Assembly: GCA_015680685.1 (NCBI GenBank)
Contig: MNCI01000577.1
Coordinates: 85,686-145,685 of the forward strand
Source: Gnetum montanum
Taxonomy: Eukaryota > Streptophyta > Gnetopsida > Gnetales > Gnetaceae
DNA length: 60,000 nucleotides
Reading direction: 5' to 3'
Shown: positions 20,710 through 32,224 of the stretch, piece by piece
How positions within the stretch are numbered: position 1 is the stretch's first letter
How the letters are laid out: each line of letters begins with the position of its first letter
Notes under the pieces: generated by a model
Databases searched by the model: none
What the model was told of the DNA's origin: nothing
The model's input: the letters and a program-made list of their open reading frames with translations, nothing else
Position numbers and translations under genes: made by a program

Positions 20710-22740
20710 AGAAGAAGAATTAATTATAAAAATTCACATACAAATTCACAGACCGTTTCACATACAAGAGTACAATAATGTCATACTTAGTGAGGAAATT
20801 CATTGGAGAACTGACGAATTATATGATAATGAAGATTGGAGTACACAATCTGAGGTGGGGGTTTCTTATAAACATGAACGAAAGAAATGTCATCCCAACA
20901 CACAAAAGCATAACTTACCCGATGACGATGAACCCCTACTGGACACTACAAGCTTAACGCAAATACAAGAGGATGTTCAAATCTCACGTAGGCATCATAA
21001 AGAGATCCAACTACCGAGGCTCAATTTAAACAACTTTCCTACATTTTCAAGAGGCTATGACTTAGATCCGCATCAACATTTACAAGCCTTCTATGATGCC
21101 TGCACATGGAATAACATTGATAATGGATGGAAAAAATTTAAGCTTTTTCCTATGACACGCGTTGACCAAGCAAAATTATGGTATAGATCGTTAAAACCAA
21201 ATTCAATACGACACTAGTCAACAATGGTAGAAGTATTTAATGAAAAATATCAAACCTATGCAAGAGTGTCAGCCTTGAGGAAACAAATCCAAGAATGGAA
21301 ACAAGCAAAACATGAACCCTTGGACATGGCCTTAGAAAGATATTATGCACTATTAAACAACTGTCTAGGCCATGGAATTTTCAAGGAAAGGCTAATGTAC
21401 CATATTATTGATGGGCTACGTAATGAAACAAGAGAGACCTTAGGAATATATGCCCAAGGTCAACTATACGAACTACGAACCCATCAAGTACAAGAGTTTA
21501 TTAAGTGGGTAGCAAAAGAAGAAGGAGAAATGGCTAGATGGGAGAGTGTTGAAAAACATCAATGGGACCGAAATCTCAACCCAACAAAGGTCCATGCTCA
21601 TAACAAGGAGAAATCAACAAATCTCAAGGTGGAAACATCATCTTTGCCAATACAATAATCGTTAGAAGAAGCCAAGGCAAAGATCAATAAGATGTTGGAA
21701 TGGATGTATCAAAAGTATGGATAATATATCAACACCATTGGAGATAAAGTTTTGACAACCCAAGAGGCAGGATGAAATAGTAGACATTCGAAGAAAAAGA
21801 ATGAAGGGAATAAGAGCTTAACTGCTAATCATACATATGAATGCAACATATGCCAGTACAATATCCCCAAAGGCCAATGCCCAATACTGTTACATTTACA
21901 TGAGCATTGGGGAAACATGTTACATCTAGAGTTTGTACAAAGATACTTAGTTTGACCACAGTGGCAACAATCCCAGTCATGGGGGAGATGAACCTTAGAC
22001 TATAGGAACCCTTCATATTTTCTAAATCCAAATTCTTATTATGTTCAACATCTTGTTTATCCATTTGGGCTACCAAACTTTATCTCACCATAGTACTATT
22101 CTCCACAATACTATCAACCCATGCCTCCAACACAACCACCACCTTGTGTACCTTATACTCCTCCTAACTTTCAACATTCTCATCCTTTCCCTCCTTCCAC
22201 AGTGCCACCAACTATTTCTATGGCACCTGCACCACAACAACACTTGTGCTACTACTTCTAATAGTAGTGAGAGACCTCCTCAGCATCAAAAGCGCCCCTT
22301 CTTTAAACAAAACCATAAGAAGGGACAACATAATTCATAGGGCACTTCATCCTCCAACTCAACACAAGTCCCACACTATGGTGCACCCTTACCTTCGAAC
22401 CCAATGCCTCATGTAACTTTATCAGGGCCACCATCTCACATTCCAACAACCATACGACCTAATGAAGATAACCATGGGAGGCATCAACCCAATCCTTTGA
22501 TACCATCTAACAGTCTCAAATATCATAGTGGGTCAACTCGTTATCCAAGAACTACATCGTATAAAGTACCCCACTATGCTTACTATAATTAAGTGTGTGA
22601 ACCCCGAGGGGATAAGTATAGATCAGTCCCAATATTTCCAACATGCAAGGATCCCTATCTTCCATTTATTAATCCTTGTCATCCACAACCGATTAGTTAT
22701 GGGGGATATCCCCCATTTCAATAACAAGCACAATTAATAA
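20710..22740 (+). pseudogene. gag: Gag of element F, broken
   Basis: Reads in one frame from about 20,710 to 22,260, then shifts near 22,236 and continues to about 22,740. The capsid-like Retrotrans_gag region (20,990-21,560) contains FPTFSRGYDLDPHQHLQAF and LFPMTRVDQAKLWY, then VEVFNEKYQTYARV. A TAG at 21,215 stands where A has TGG (Trp). The Cys/His motif is CNICQYNIPKGQC (21,843-21,881); the His of A and B is Ile here. A Pro/Gln/Tyr-rich tail follows. The N-terminal RWRDLQGNIVLP region of A and B is absent, so this gag is about 270 residues shorter. No clear ATG: the most upstream open piece starts MGVSYK at 20,855. Confidence 0.75.
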
Positions 22741-23644
22741 ATATTTTTAAATTTTCTTTAATTTTTTAACTTTTTGTTTTCCAGTTTTTCATTTTCCAAT
22801 TTTTTGTTTTATCTTTTTATCTTTTTGTGTGTTTTTGTCTTTATACATTTTTGTAAGTAATCTCATTTAAGAAAAAAACACTCATGTGAATCATTGGTTG
22901 AGGTGTGTTCTATGTTATTAAGTCATGAGTGATCAATAATTTGGAATAGTGAGCCCATTACACCCACTCATCCACTCTACAAATAAGAGGTTCTTTTCAA
23001 GGGTAGAGTGATATTCTTGATATTTCTAAAACTTAAAACTAATTTTGTGTTCATTGTACCTAGAATGAAGAAGGATGGACCAAGAGGGAATGATTAGGGT
23101 GTGACATCAAGGGGACTTGCAAATTCTCTCTGGTGACATCTGTGAGAGTTATCATGCAATGTGGTTGTACTAAGATCCTTGTAGATCTAATGAAAAATGG
23201 GAGTAAGAGTAGTCAATTGGGCACTCAAAAATACAATGTTGTTCTAGGGGGTCCCACTGGAAAGACATGCACCCATGCTTGAAGGTTGGTGACTTCTCTA
23301 GATTCAGTATTCAAAAAGGAAGAAAAAAAGGAGAAGAGAAAAAAAGAGAGGAAGAAGAAAAAAGTTCCAAAAAATAAAAATCACTCCTCTCTTGAACAAA
23401 ACACCAAGGATCATATGCCTTGTTGTTATGGTACTCTTATAGTTTCTCATCATGGGATACAAAAATGTGATGTCATTGATTAGAGGAATGGACTTGATCC
23501 TGATCTTGGAATGATGGGTTAATGATACCTTAATCATGCTTTACATGTAGGATTCACTATGCCCTGGGTTAGTTACCTCATGTCCCAATCTCTACAATCC
23601 CTTTCTATAGTTCATCTCATCTCACTATTCATGTAATTGTAGCT

Positions 23645-23653
23645 NNNNNNNNN
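23645..23653. other. Assembly gap (9 N)
   Basis: Run of undetermined bases. True length unknown. Confidence 0.95.
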
Positions 23654-24289
23654 GAGGTCCTTATTGATAAATTCCACACCATCATAATTTTCATGCCTTT
23701 AGAACTAGTTGAATTACCCTAGAACCCTATAAAAATCATCTGGATGTCCTTAGTTTACATCTTTTAATTTCAAAAGAAATATTAAAAATTCGGTATATTC
23801 TCTAAGTGCCCTAACTTGGATGAAAATATATATACGTGACCTCCCCGCAACACTTACCATCATTTTCCATGATTCACGCGGGGGATATTTTCAAATTTTT
23901 TCTCTACAACTTGCAATTGTGAGACCCTTGCTTTTATTCCTATGTCTCACTCGTTGGTACTCCAATTTTTATTTCGTCTGAACCTACTTGACCCTGGAGT
24001 GTTCAGCTTAGTCGCAGGGAAGGGGCACATGCCAAATAGCACATAAATTTTTGACGGTAATTAGTTATAAAATTAAGAATAAAATGTGTCAAAAAAAATT
24101 TTCATCCCCTTAGCTATACCTGAAAATTAAATTTGGAAACCACCTACGCAAAGAGAACTCAACATTATAATATTTCAAGGACATGTTCTTCCAATAATTA
24201 ACATCACATGGAAATAAAGTAAATCTATTAAGGTAAGTAGTAAGGTATAACCTAACTTTGGTAACAACCTTACTAATGATTGGTCCTGT

Positions 24290-24299
24290 CTGATTGCAG
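24290..24299 (+). promoter_or_regulatory. Candidate splice acceptor of element F
   Basis: CTGATTGCAG directly before the ATG at 24,300. Acceptor-like AG sequences stand at the same element position in A (13,471-13,473) and B (complement of 51,301-51,302). Confidence 0.45.
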
Positions 24300-24896
24300 A
24301 TGGCCCTGAAACATGGACAATATGAAGGTACTACTCAAGGTGTGATCGAATGATCTCAGAGAGGTGGAAGACAATATCCTATTGGATAACATGTAGAATA
24401 GGAGGAACAATCCTTCAGCATTCATCAAGAAGATCCTCCTATTGTATGGTCTAGGTAGGCAAAAGTAGGAGATACCCTCTCTGAAAGCGGTGCCTGGTAC
24501 TTAGGGGAAATGTACCAATTTTGGCATAATAAAGAAGAAGCCACCATGGTTAACAAGTGTGGTGTGACTATTAATTTCTCTGTTCAAGCCATTTTGGAAG
24601 TATTAAACCTTCTGAATATAGGGACAAAGGTTGTTCAGAACCAGCTAGACACTTTTAGAACCGAGCAACTTAATAAACTATTGACAGAGAATAAAAGGGT
24701 GGTGAAAGAAAAAGAGAATGTTGATTGGGATGCCTCTATGGCACAAGCACAAACTTACATGCATGCCAAGGCATTCAAGGCCTTACAAGAAGAGAAACTC
24801 CAGGCCATACTTCAACACCATCAAATTCTAAGACCTGGAGTGCAAGAAAATGGAAAGACACTTATGGAGGAGCCACCACCACCAGGAACTACATGA
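24300..24896 (+). pseudogene. 3' ORF of element F, unknown product
   Basis: 199 codons from ATG (MALKHGQYEGTTQG) to TGA-flanking PPPPGTT, in one frame with four stops (TGA, TAA, TAG, TAG), all in the first 70 codons. The open part starts at 24,510. It contains YQFWHNKEEATMVNKCGV, an amphipathic Leu/Lys/Glu region (residues about 85-180, probably helical, e.g. FKALQEEKLQAILQHH) and a short poly-Pro tail. No membrane span and no match to RT, integrase, protease or env that I can recognise. The ATG follows an acceptor-like site and the ORF ends 170 bp before the LTR, suggesting a spliced 3' gene. It could instead be a captured fragment. Confidence 0.5.
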
Positions 24897-25050
24897 GTTC
24901 CATCATTCTATAATCATAAGATTTTCTTTTTTGTTCTATCTCACTCCACACTGCCGCATGAATCCATTCTAGTCAGTTAATAATCCCATACCTATCCACT
25001 ATGTAATCAATGGAGCTTATTCTCTCTGTAACTTGACGATGAGTTTTCAT

Positions 25051-25065
25051 TCAATCATGGGGATA
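25051..25065 (+). promoter_or_regulatory. Polypurine tract of element F
   Basis: TCAATCATGGGGATA immediately before the 3' LTR. Confidence 0.7.
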
Positions 25066-25983
25066 TGATGAGTCATGAATTTTCTGGTTGTGATATTGAT
25101 GTGGTGATATCACACCCATGATATCACACGGGTTGTAATATCACTACCATGATATCATAGCCATGATATCCCATGGGTTGCGATATCGCATAAATATCAC
25201 ATCAGCCACGATATCGCGTATGCGATATCATGTACACGATATCATGGCCCGAAATTTCTATAAATAAGAGGCAGCTTTCCCAATTTTAGCCATATATTTT
25301 TAGTTCCTTAGAGAAGTTCTAGCAGTTTTCCCCTTCTAGAGATACAATATTTTCTAGTGTATGTCCGCAGTGTGGTGAATGTAATTGTACAACATCCTTT
25401 ATTCGAGTGTGACGTACTTGGACGTGCACATGACCAACAATAAATATTGAGATTACTTCATCATTGCAACATTCACTTTGTTTATTTGTTTATTTATTTA
25501 AATGTTATTTACTACTTTCTCTCTCACCCTTATCTCCTAGTAACGTGGAATGAGTATGACTTGATTACAAGCATTTAAGTGTGAGTACTTGGTATCCCAG
25601 TGGTGTACCTAGGATCTACACTTGGTAATCCCAGTGGTAGTCATGCACGAAGTCCAAGATGTATACAGATGATCAAGGAATGGTTGCTCATCGTACTTAG
25701 GCTAGATTAGATTTCTTACCCTTTCCTCCTAGCTTAGCTTAGTTAATCCTATTTTCCATTGCCTTCAGGAGTAGCATTAAATTAGGAACACATCATACAC
25801 CTCACTCTGGACTAAACCATACATGAAAAATATAATACTAGTAAAGGTGGGAAGATAATGAACTGCGACCTAAGGTTAACGATCTAGGTGCCACAACTAG
25901 TCCGTCTGTGGAGTTTGATCAGATTGCACGTGAAAACACTCATATTTGTATGGTTGAGTGTAGGGGTATCTCACCACTCATCA
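25066..25983 (+). mobile_element. 3' LTR of element F
   Basis: 918 bp, 57 bp longer than the 5' LTR mainly because of extra GATATC repeats. TATA-type TATAAATAAGAGG near 25,258. Ends CACTCATCA, then target copy GCTTT. Confidence 0.85.
25088..25252 (+). repeat. U3 GATATC array, F 3' LTR
   Basis: Eight exact GATATC cores within about 165 bp (CATGATATCAC, GCGATATCGC, CACGATATCGC and similar), against five in the 5' LTR. Confidence 0.85.
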
Positions 25984-25988
25984 GCTTT

Positions 25989-28415
25989 CTAATGGAGACT
26001 TGTCTTCATGGTCCACCATGCATTCTTCATTTCAACATGTCTTTGGAATGCTTCTCTTGCATCGACATAATGAATGAAACTTGTAATAAATGAAGAATAA
26101 GAAAAATAAGAATGATTAAGCTTCCCTAATTCAACATCTTTACTTTTCTTGTTTTTTCTCTTCCTTGCCTTCTTCTTCTTGGTCTTTGGAAGACTCTCAT
26201 ATAGCTTCCTTTCATCATCAGTAGCACAACAACTTGGATTGTCTTCATGCTACTCATCCATTTCATAGCCAAGATAATCAAGGTCATCAACACATTTCAT
26301 AGATTCACTATTGTCATAAATCATAGTAAGCATCTCGAAATTATGGAAAATCATGTCATTATTAATGTCTTCACCAACATCATTAATGACCTTCTCATAA
26401 TGACTATGCCGATAGCCATCATCATCATCAAACACATTAACATTATTGGTATTTCTTTTAATAACAATGGCATCAAAAGTCACATTGCTATCATCATTTA
26501 CAACATGACTCACAATTTCATCATAACCATCATAATGATCATGATTCTCATCATCATCATTGAGAAAACCACTATCAAGTTGAAGTGAAATACTAGCATT
26601 CATCACACTAGCTTCAACATGAGAGACATTACTATCATTAACAAGGTAAAGCTTAGACTCACTTAACTCTTCACGGCTTCTCCCATTCATCTTTGGTTCA
26701 ACTTGATATTTGACATTTGGTTGTTTAATTTAATCAAAGCTTAAAGATTCAAGATTCCAAATAGGAGTTTTGAGTTCCAATGGAATCTCCTCTTTAAAGG
26801 AATCATCAACAAGTTCCTCATTCAACTTTGAAGGTACCAACTCAAAAGGTAAACTCTCCTCCATGGCTTTAACATTAGTTTCATTAAAAACATCATCAAA
26901 GTAATCATTCTTTCACAAAACTTGGCTAGAATGCTCATCTTTCTTCCATGAGATAACCTCAACTTCTCTTAGAATCTCTTTTCTCTTGCCACAACTTATA
27001 GAAAAATTACAAAAATTATGAGAATCGTATCTTCTAGTGATGCTCTTGACCCTTCTTGGAGAAGTCCCTTGATCTTGGCCTCTCTCTTGGCTTTCATCCT
27101 TTACTTTCCATGACTCATGAGGTAGGAAATCTTCTTGATTAGTAGCATACACCATCTTTGAATTTGAAGATTCCTTGGTTCCTTTGATGAAGCCCTTGGT
27201 TTCCTTCCTTAAATCCTTGGAGTATTGAACACTCCTATGCCCAATATGAGATGCTTGAGAAATTCTTTTCTTATTGATCTCTACTTCATTAGACCTTTAT
27301 TCTTCCTCATTTCCTTACTTAACATTTACATTTTCCATAAAAATAAAAGAATTGATTTCTATTGTATCTTAAATCACAAGAGGTATACCTTCATTAGAGG
27401 ATTCTTCCTTTTCTAATATTTGGAGTTCATTTCTCCTGGAAACCTTTGGCTTATTACACTTCCATTGTTTGTGTCCCTTTTCACCGAAGCATTGAAGGTT
27501 GGAGGCATAGCCATTTCCTTGCCCTTTTCCTTTCTTAGAGTAGTCCTTAGAATCTTGATCCTTCTTGGACTTCTTTTACTTCTCATTAATGTATTCCATG
27601 GCATTTGCATTCTTCGTGGCTCTTTTCTTACCTTCAAAAGCTTTGGAGCTCTTTTTCTTATAAGATTTAGGACCTCTAATGTAGCCTTAAATTTTCTTCT
27701 TAGCCTTAGGAGCAAATTCAAAATCCTCATCTAATGTTTGGGGCTCATAGAAGGTTAGATCTTGCTGATACTCACTTTTAATTCCTCCTTGAAACTTGGA
27801 TGCTTGTTCATAATCATCCCAATAAACTCATGCAAGTTGTAAAGCCTTACAAAAATCCATGTAATAGTCCTTCAAACTCTTATAATCTTGCCTTAGGTAC
27901 TTCAATTTTTTGATGGCCTCTTATCTATGATAAGTCTTCTCAAATTTTTGCATGAGCATGAATTGCATTAAAGACCAATCCTTTATAGGAGTATGTTTTT
28001 TTATCTTGTAAGAGTGACTCTCCTTCTCTCATCATACAAGTGTTGTGACTTCCAATTTGATTTTAGCAAAAGATAGCTTTTGATTATTTTCCACATCTTC
28101 AAGTTTAAAGTACTTGTTAATCATTTTCAGGCAACAAAGGAAATATTTAGTTCCTTCCATGTCATTGAAGGATTTGAATTCAACATGAGGCATCATTGAA
28201 CCATGTCTAAAAGCTTTTACATGAGTGACTTCAATTATTTCACCTTGATTTCTTTGAGGCTTAGAAGAAAGTTCAATTTCCCCTTTATTAGGAAAAATGA
28301 AACCTTAAAACTTATTTTCAACGCTAGGAGTAGGAAGAAAAACATCATCTTGAGCTTATTTTTCTCCAAAGTATTACCTCTTTCTAGGTATCTTCTACTT
28401 GTTAATCACACATCC
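25989..28415 (-). pseudogene. gag: Gag of element G, acidic C-terminal extension
   Basis: Minus-strand frame from about 28,415 down to the F insertion. The capsid-like Ty3/gypsy Gag region (28,200-27,780) has MINKYFKLEDVENNQKLSF then LKYLRQDYKSLKDYYMDF, matching the family pattern of a fold before and after a lost Trp-rich motif. A damaged zinc knuckle reads CFGEKGHKQWKC (about 27,490). A long hydrophilic tail follows, very rich in Asp, Asn, Glu and His (26,250-26,690 open; e.g. NDDDENHDHYDGYDE), then a Lys-rich end near 26,180. The tail is conserved in H (43,514-43,957). No protease, RT or integrase motif follows before the LTR. Unusual as a gypsy product; the role of the acidic tail is unknown. 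Confidence 0.65.
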
Positions 28416-29977
28416 ATGTAACCCTATTTCTAATGGATAGGTCTTTATTGTACTCTTCAGCTAATTCTCTATTCCTTAATTTACCTTCTTTCTTTGCCAC
28501 TTGTTCCATGATCCTTTGAATATGATGGATGATCATCTTAGATAATCTACCTGGGGCATAAACCCCAAGGGTTTCCTTAGTCTTGTTGCATAATCAATCA
28601 AAAAGGTTCCTAATTTTCTCCCTTTAGAAAAATCTATAGCCTAGAAACCTATGCAAAAGTGAATAGTATCTACCCATTTCCACATCAAGGGATTCATGGG
28701 TCCCTTGCTTCTAGCTCTAGAATTATTTTTTGAGATTGAAAATGAGAAAGTAGGTTTGATATTTATCATTAAAAAGTTCAAGCATGGTACTTCATCTTCT
28801 GATTGATTATGGTTCCAATGATCTATACTAGTTTTCAGCCTTCTTAATCAGTGTTCAAGGGAAGAACTTGAGTTTCTACTAATCACTTTCTATGTTATGT
28901 AGGACATAGGCATCATGAAATGCTTGAAGGTAGTGTTGTGCATCTGCATTGTATCCACCCTCAAATTTGGGCATCTTGTTCATGTCTAGCCACTTAATAT
29001 GGTTGTCCCTTATGTACTTGGTTGGGATGTAAATAGCTTCGTGTATAGTTATCATGTTGTGAGTTTCCAATAGGGATTCTTCATGCTTAGATGGTTTGTA
29101 TGCTCTATTGTACTGGTGCCTCATTTGATGTTCATACCTTTCTCTTTTTGCATGTTTATCCCTATTTCTTCTTGGCTCAAGCTCTTCATCTTCCTCATCA
29201 AAATGTCTTGGGTGATAGTCATGTCAATTATGAGTCCAATGTCTCTTCTTGTCATGATCTCTATACATGTGTTTCCTCATATCAGAGTTCATTGATGATC
29301 ATGAGGATGAATATGAAGCAATGGAAGAATCATGCTAGCTATTTCTCCTTCTATGACTTTGGTATTATTCCCTTTGAAATCTAGCAAAATCTCTCAGCCT
29401 TGAGTCTTGCTTGTACTTAAAGTTTGTTGCTTCTCTTCTAGGTGTCTCTACTAAGGCTGAATGTAGTTGCACTTTAATAGGTTCTTCTAGATGGATAACA
29501 AGTGTTTGAGAATGGCCTTCATGATCCTTGTGAATTCTCTCTACTATAAATGCATCATCATCAAGCTCTTCAAGGATAATAGATGATTTGATTTACTTTC
29601 CTTTCTTGTACACATGTTTCATCTCCATAGTAGCATCTCTCTGCACTTGCTCCTATGTGGATTGGTAGGGTCTTATCATGTATTTGGTCACATGGTATCA
29701 TTCTTATGCATGGCTCAAATTCATTTCCCTTAAGGCTATTTGAAGCATTGTGAGTGTTGAATGCTCTACAAGCACAATGATGTTGCCCTGTAGATCTCTT
29801 CACCTCATTTGTTCATCTTGGTAAAAAATGAAGGTAAAATTAGGATAGTAAGGATCATTGTGAACATATGAGATTCTTGTCTACATTGGCATACTCTAGT
29901 CTTCATCATTATTGATTCTTTCATTTCCCATTTTTCATCTCTTTGGCAAGTGATAGTTGATCTTTACTTGAAGCCAT
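28416..29977 (-). pseudogene. gag: Gag of element I, truncated
   Basis: ATG at 29,977 (MASSKDQLSLAKEM). Frames shift several times. The N-terminal region reads PYYPNFTFIFYQDEQMR then DLQGNIIVLVEHS, matching A, B and C. The capsid-like region (28,879-29,124 open) has MNKMPKFEGGYNADAQHYL, then a stop where A has Trp (TGG to TAG type), then FNDKYQTY. It ends near 28,416 in text matching EEYNHNPSIRK of A and is abruptly joined to the G gag. So the Cys/His motif, protease and 3' LTR of I are missing. Confidence 0.7.
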
Positions 29978-30100
29978 GTTATTAGTGTGATGCTTACTTA
30001 AGTGTGTGTATTAAAATTCTTTTAATGATTTAGAAATTTATGTTAGAGTTCTTGATACAAAAAACTTTGTAAAATTAGTTACTCAGCACACATTAACACA

Positions 30101-30118
30101 TCCCTAGCAATGGCACCA
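30101..30118 (-). promoter_or_regulatory. Primer binding site of element I
   Basis: In sense TGGTGCCATTGCTAGGGA: the tRNA-Asp complement with four transitions. Confidence 0.75.
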
Positions 30119-30119
30119 A

Positions 30120-30996
30120 TGATGAGCAATGAAGCATCCAACACTCAACCATACAAGTCATGAGTGTTCACATGTAACTTGATTGTAATCCATTGATGGA
30201 CAATGTTATAATTCTAGTAGTTAAGTTCAACTTCATGTTCACTATCTTCCCACATTGACTTAGTGAAATATAAGTATATGGTTTATATCACAATGAGGCA
30301 TATGATAATTGATGTTGTTTTGACCACGAATGCTCCCATGTGTAAACTTGGTGAAAATTATCTAAGTCTAGCTAATGAAGAAATAATAAACCTGTTTTAG
30401 CTCATTTCAATGGATAACTATTCTTGATTTACTGAAAACACCTTGGGCTCATGTAACCATCACTGGGATTACCAAGTATCACACTACTAGGCGAACTAAG
30501 CTATAATACTATTGGGGTTACCAAATGATCACACTTAGCACTCAAAATCAGTCATATCCATACCACTTACTATTAATAAGTACAAATAAAGTGCTTGACA
30601 ATGTGAAGAATTAAGCTAGAAAAATAGTGAAATTTATGCTAAGTAAATAAAAGAAAATAAGAGAATGCTGCAATGATGGGAAATAGTATTGATCTTTATT
30701 ATCATCACAACTTGTTCCCAAGTACAACTTACTCGAATAAACACACCATTCAACTATCACACATCACACTGTGGGAATTCACTCTCTATCACTAAGTCTA
30801 AGTCTAAGAAATCAAACTACAAGAGTTTTATTACAAATGAAATAAAAAGCTATTGGATCATGCATCCATGTGTCATATTCATAAGGGTGCATACATCTGA
30901 ATACATTGTATCAACGATGACATATCATGTGTCATGACATTGTATCAATGACATCATTGCTACAATGTCATATTGAGACAAAATTTGACTTTATCA
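30120..30996 (-). mobile_element. 5' LTR of element I
   Basis: About 877 bp. The plus-strand left edge TGATGAGCAATGAAG followed by ACACTCAACCATA matches the other LTR ends. The sense start TGATAAAGTCAAATTTTG is inferred from C (TGATGAATCATGTTTTG). Near the sense start are ATGACAT/ATGTCAT words (about 30,915-30,975). Confidence 0.65.
30915..30975 (-). repeat. U3 ATGACAT/ATGTCAT words of element I
   Basis: GATGACAT, GTGTCATGACAT, CAATGACATCATTG and AATGTCATATTG in about 60 bp, at the U3 position where A, B and F carry GATATC. Confidence 0.55.
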
Positions 30997-32219
30997 TGCA
31001 TGATCGTAAGAAGCCTTTAGTTATTAAGGTTATTTCTATAATCCTTTTTGAACAACATTATTAATGTACTAATGCACCAATCTTTCACAAGCCTATTTTA
31101 GAAATTTGTATTTAGAAGCTTAGAAAATTTTAAATAGGAATAACATGCATCCTTATCAACATGATTTGTCCTCAAACTTAGAAGATCATTACTAGTGTTG
31201 AAATTTAAAATTTTAATGTTTTTCCTTAATTTTGGCTTAATTATAAGTATTGGTAAAAATGTATTTATTTTCTCACTTGTATCTCTATTTATTTTAAAAT
31301 TGAACTTTTTTTAAAAATTTCAAAGCATCAAATTCACATCTTTTTAAATTTTTTTATCATTTCGATGATCATTAATGATTTTTTGTTTCTTAGTTTTTTG
31401 CTTCAATATAGCAACAACTCAAATTCTCATTATAAACCCACATGACCTCCTCTAGCATAATTAGTGATTATTAATTAAGCTAGAGGAGGTCATGTGGGTT
31501 TATGATGTTATAAATTTAAATAAAAACATTAGAAAATTTTTCCACCTTAATTAACGATTTCCTACCATATGTAATGATTTGCTCTATCATAGTTATTTTT
31601 ATATGAATTTCATTTTCTAATATTTTCCTTTTAATTTTCCATATTCAAACTAATGCCAAGGGATCCACATTTCATAACCCATTTATGGAACATCCAAAAT
31701 AAATATTAATCAATCCTCTAAGCATTATAACTCAACTATAACGTAAGCATAAAATTGTACATAGACCTTAACAAATGTCAACTAGTCGTATAACTCAAAT
31801 GTGCATAACATGATACTCATCACAACATCATAAAATGATTAGGTAAGAAACACTAACTCATAATCACGTAATATGGTTTACTAAAAAAACATTGGCAACA
31901 TAATTATAAATGCATAATGCTATGTGGATCAAGATCATACCTACCAATGCTTAGTATTTTTCCACAATCCTCACATCCTACTAGCAACATCATATAATAC
32001 ATCAAGCAAGATCAGTATGCATCATCATAGTAAATCATTATCATATGTATAATAATATTAAATCTCAATAAATATATAATTAAAATCACACAACTAACTA
32101 GAAACCCTATGGCTTCTAACGATTTTAATCATACATGAAAAATCATAACATAATATCATGGGGTGCAATAATGAGCAGTTGCAATATCTTAGGTTAAATC
32201 CTGAAAGATTACTTTAAGA
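30997..32219. other. Stretch without recognisable gene, containing a hairpin
   Basis: AT-rich sequence between elements I and H. Apart from the perfect inverted repeat at 31,432-31,503 I see no gene, LTR edge or conserved frame. Confidence 0.5.
31432..31503. repeat. Perfect 25-bp inverted repeat (hairpin)
   Basis: Arms 31,432-31,456 and 31,479-31,503 are exact reverse complements (ATAAACCCACATGACCTCCT start), with a 22-base AT loop. The match extends a few bases outward with one mismatch. In a window where duplicate sequences differ by 5-20%, exact arms point to recent origin or maintenance. It could be a template-switch palindrome, a small foldback element or a small-RNA hairpin. Confidence 0.85.
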
Positions 32220-32224
32220 GACAT
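32220..32224. repeat. Left target site duplication of element H
   Basis: GACAT, paired with GATAT at 46,547-46,551, one transition. Confidence 0.5.

Larger units (their letters stand above)
22741..24299 (+). other. Long 3' untranslated region of element F, with assembly gap
   Basis: T-rich start, then text shared with A (GAGCCCATTACACCCACTCATCC, GTGTGACATCAAGGGGACTT). Nine N at 23,645-23,653. Ends in CTGATTGCAG, an acceptor-like sequence. No gene is supported; 23,286-23,483 is a Lys/Glu run in A-rich DNA. Confidence 0.55.
19761..25983 (+). mobile_element. Element F: gag-only LTR retrotransposon with 3' ORF
   Basis: A 6,223-bp element with two LTRs, tRNA-Asp-type PBS and polypurine tract, inserted in G. 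It encodes a gag shorter at the N terminus than that of A and B, shows no protease, RT or integrase, and has a separate ORF (24,300-24,896) next to the 3' LTR. A nine-base run of N at 23,645-23,653 is an assembly gap, so missing internal sequence cannot be excluded. Confidence 0.8.
18569..28415 (-). mobile_element. Element G: gag-only gypsy element, truncated, split by F
   Basis: Minus-strand element made of a 3' LTR (18,569-19,598), internal sequence 19,599-19,760, an interruption by element F, then internal sequence 25,984-28,415. The 5' LTR and gag start are missing; at about 28,415 it is fused to the gag of element I. Internal sequence runs from gag straight to the LTR with no protease, RT or integrase. 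Same family as H (32,225-46,546). Confidence 0.65.
28416..30996 (-). mobile_element. Element I: 5' part of an A/C-type element
   Basis: 5' LTR (30,120-30,996), PBS and gag only, on the minus strand. The 3' half was lost by a deletion that joined it to element G. Confidence 0.7.

Noticed and set aside
23286-23483. Lys/Glu-rich small protein
   Set aside because: Product of an A/G-rich run in the untranslated region of F; not kept in A or B.
26247-26588. Ile/Asn-rich plus-strand frame
   Set aside because: It is the antisense of the acidic gag tail of G, whose minus-strand reading is conserved in H.
27420-27734. Hydrophobic plus-strand frame
   Set aside because: Antisense of the Lys-rich zinc-knuckle region of the G gag.
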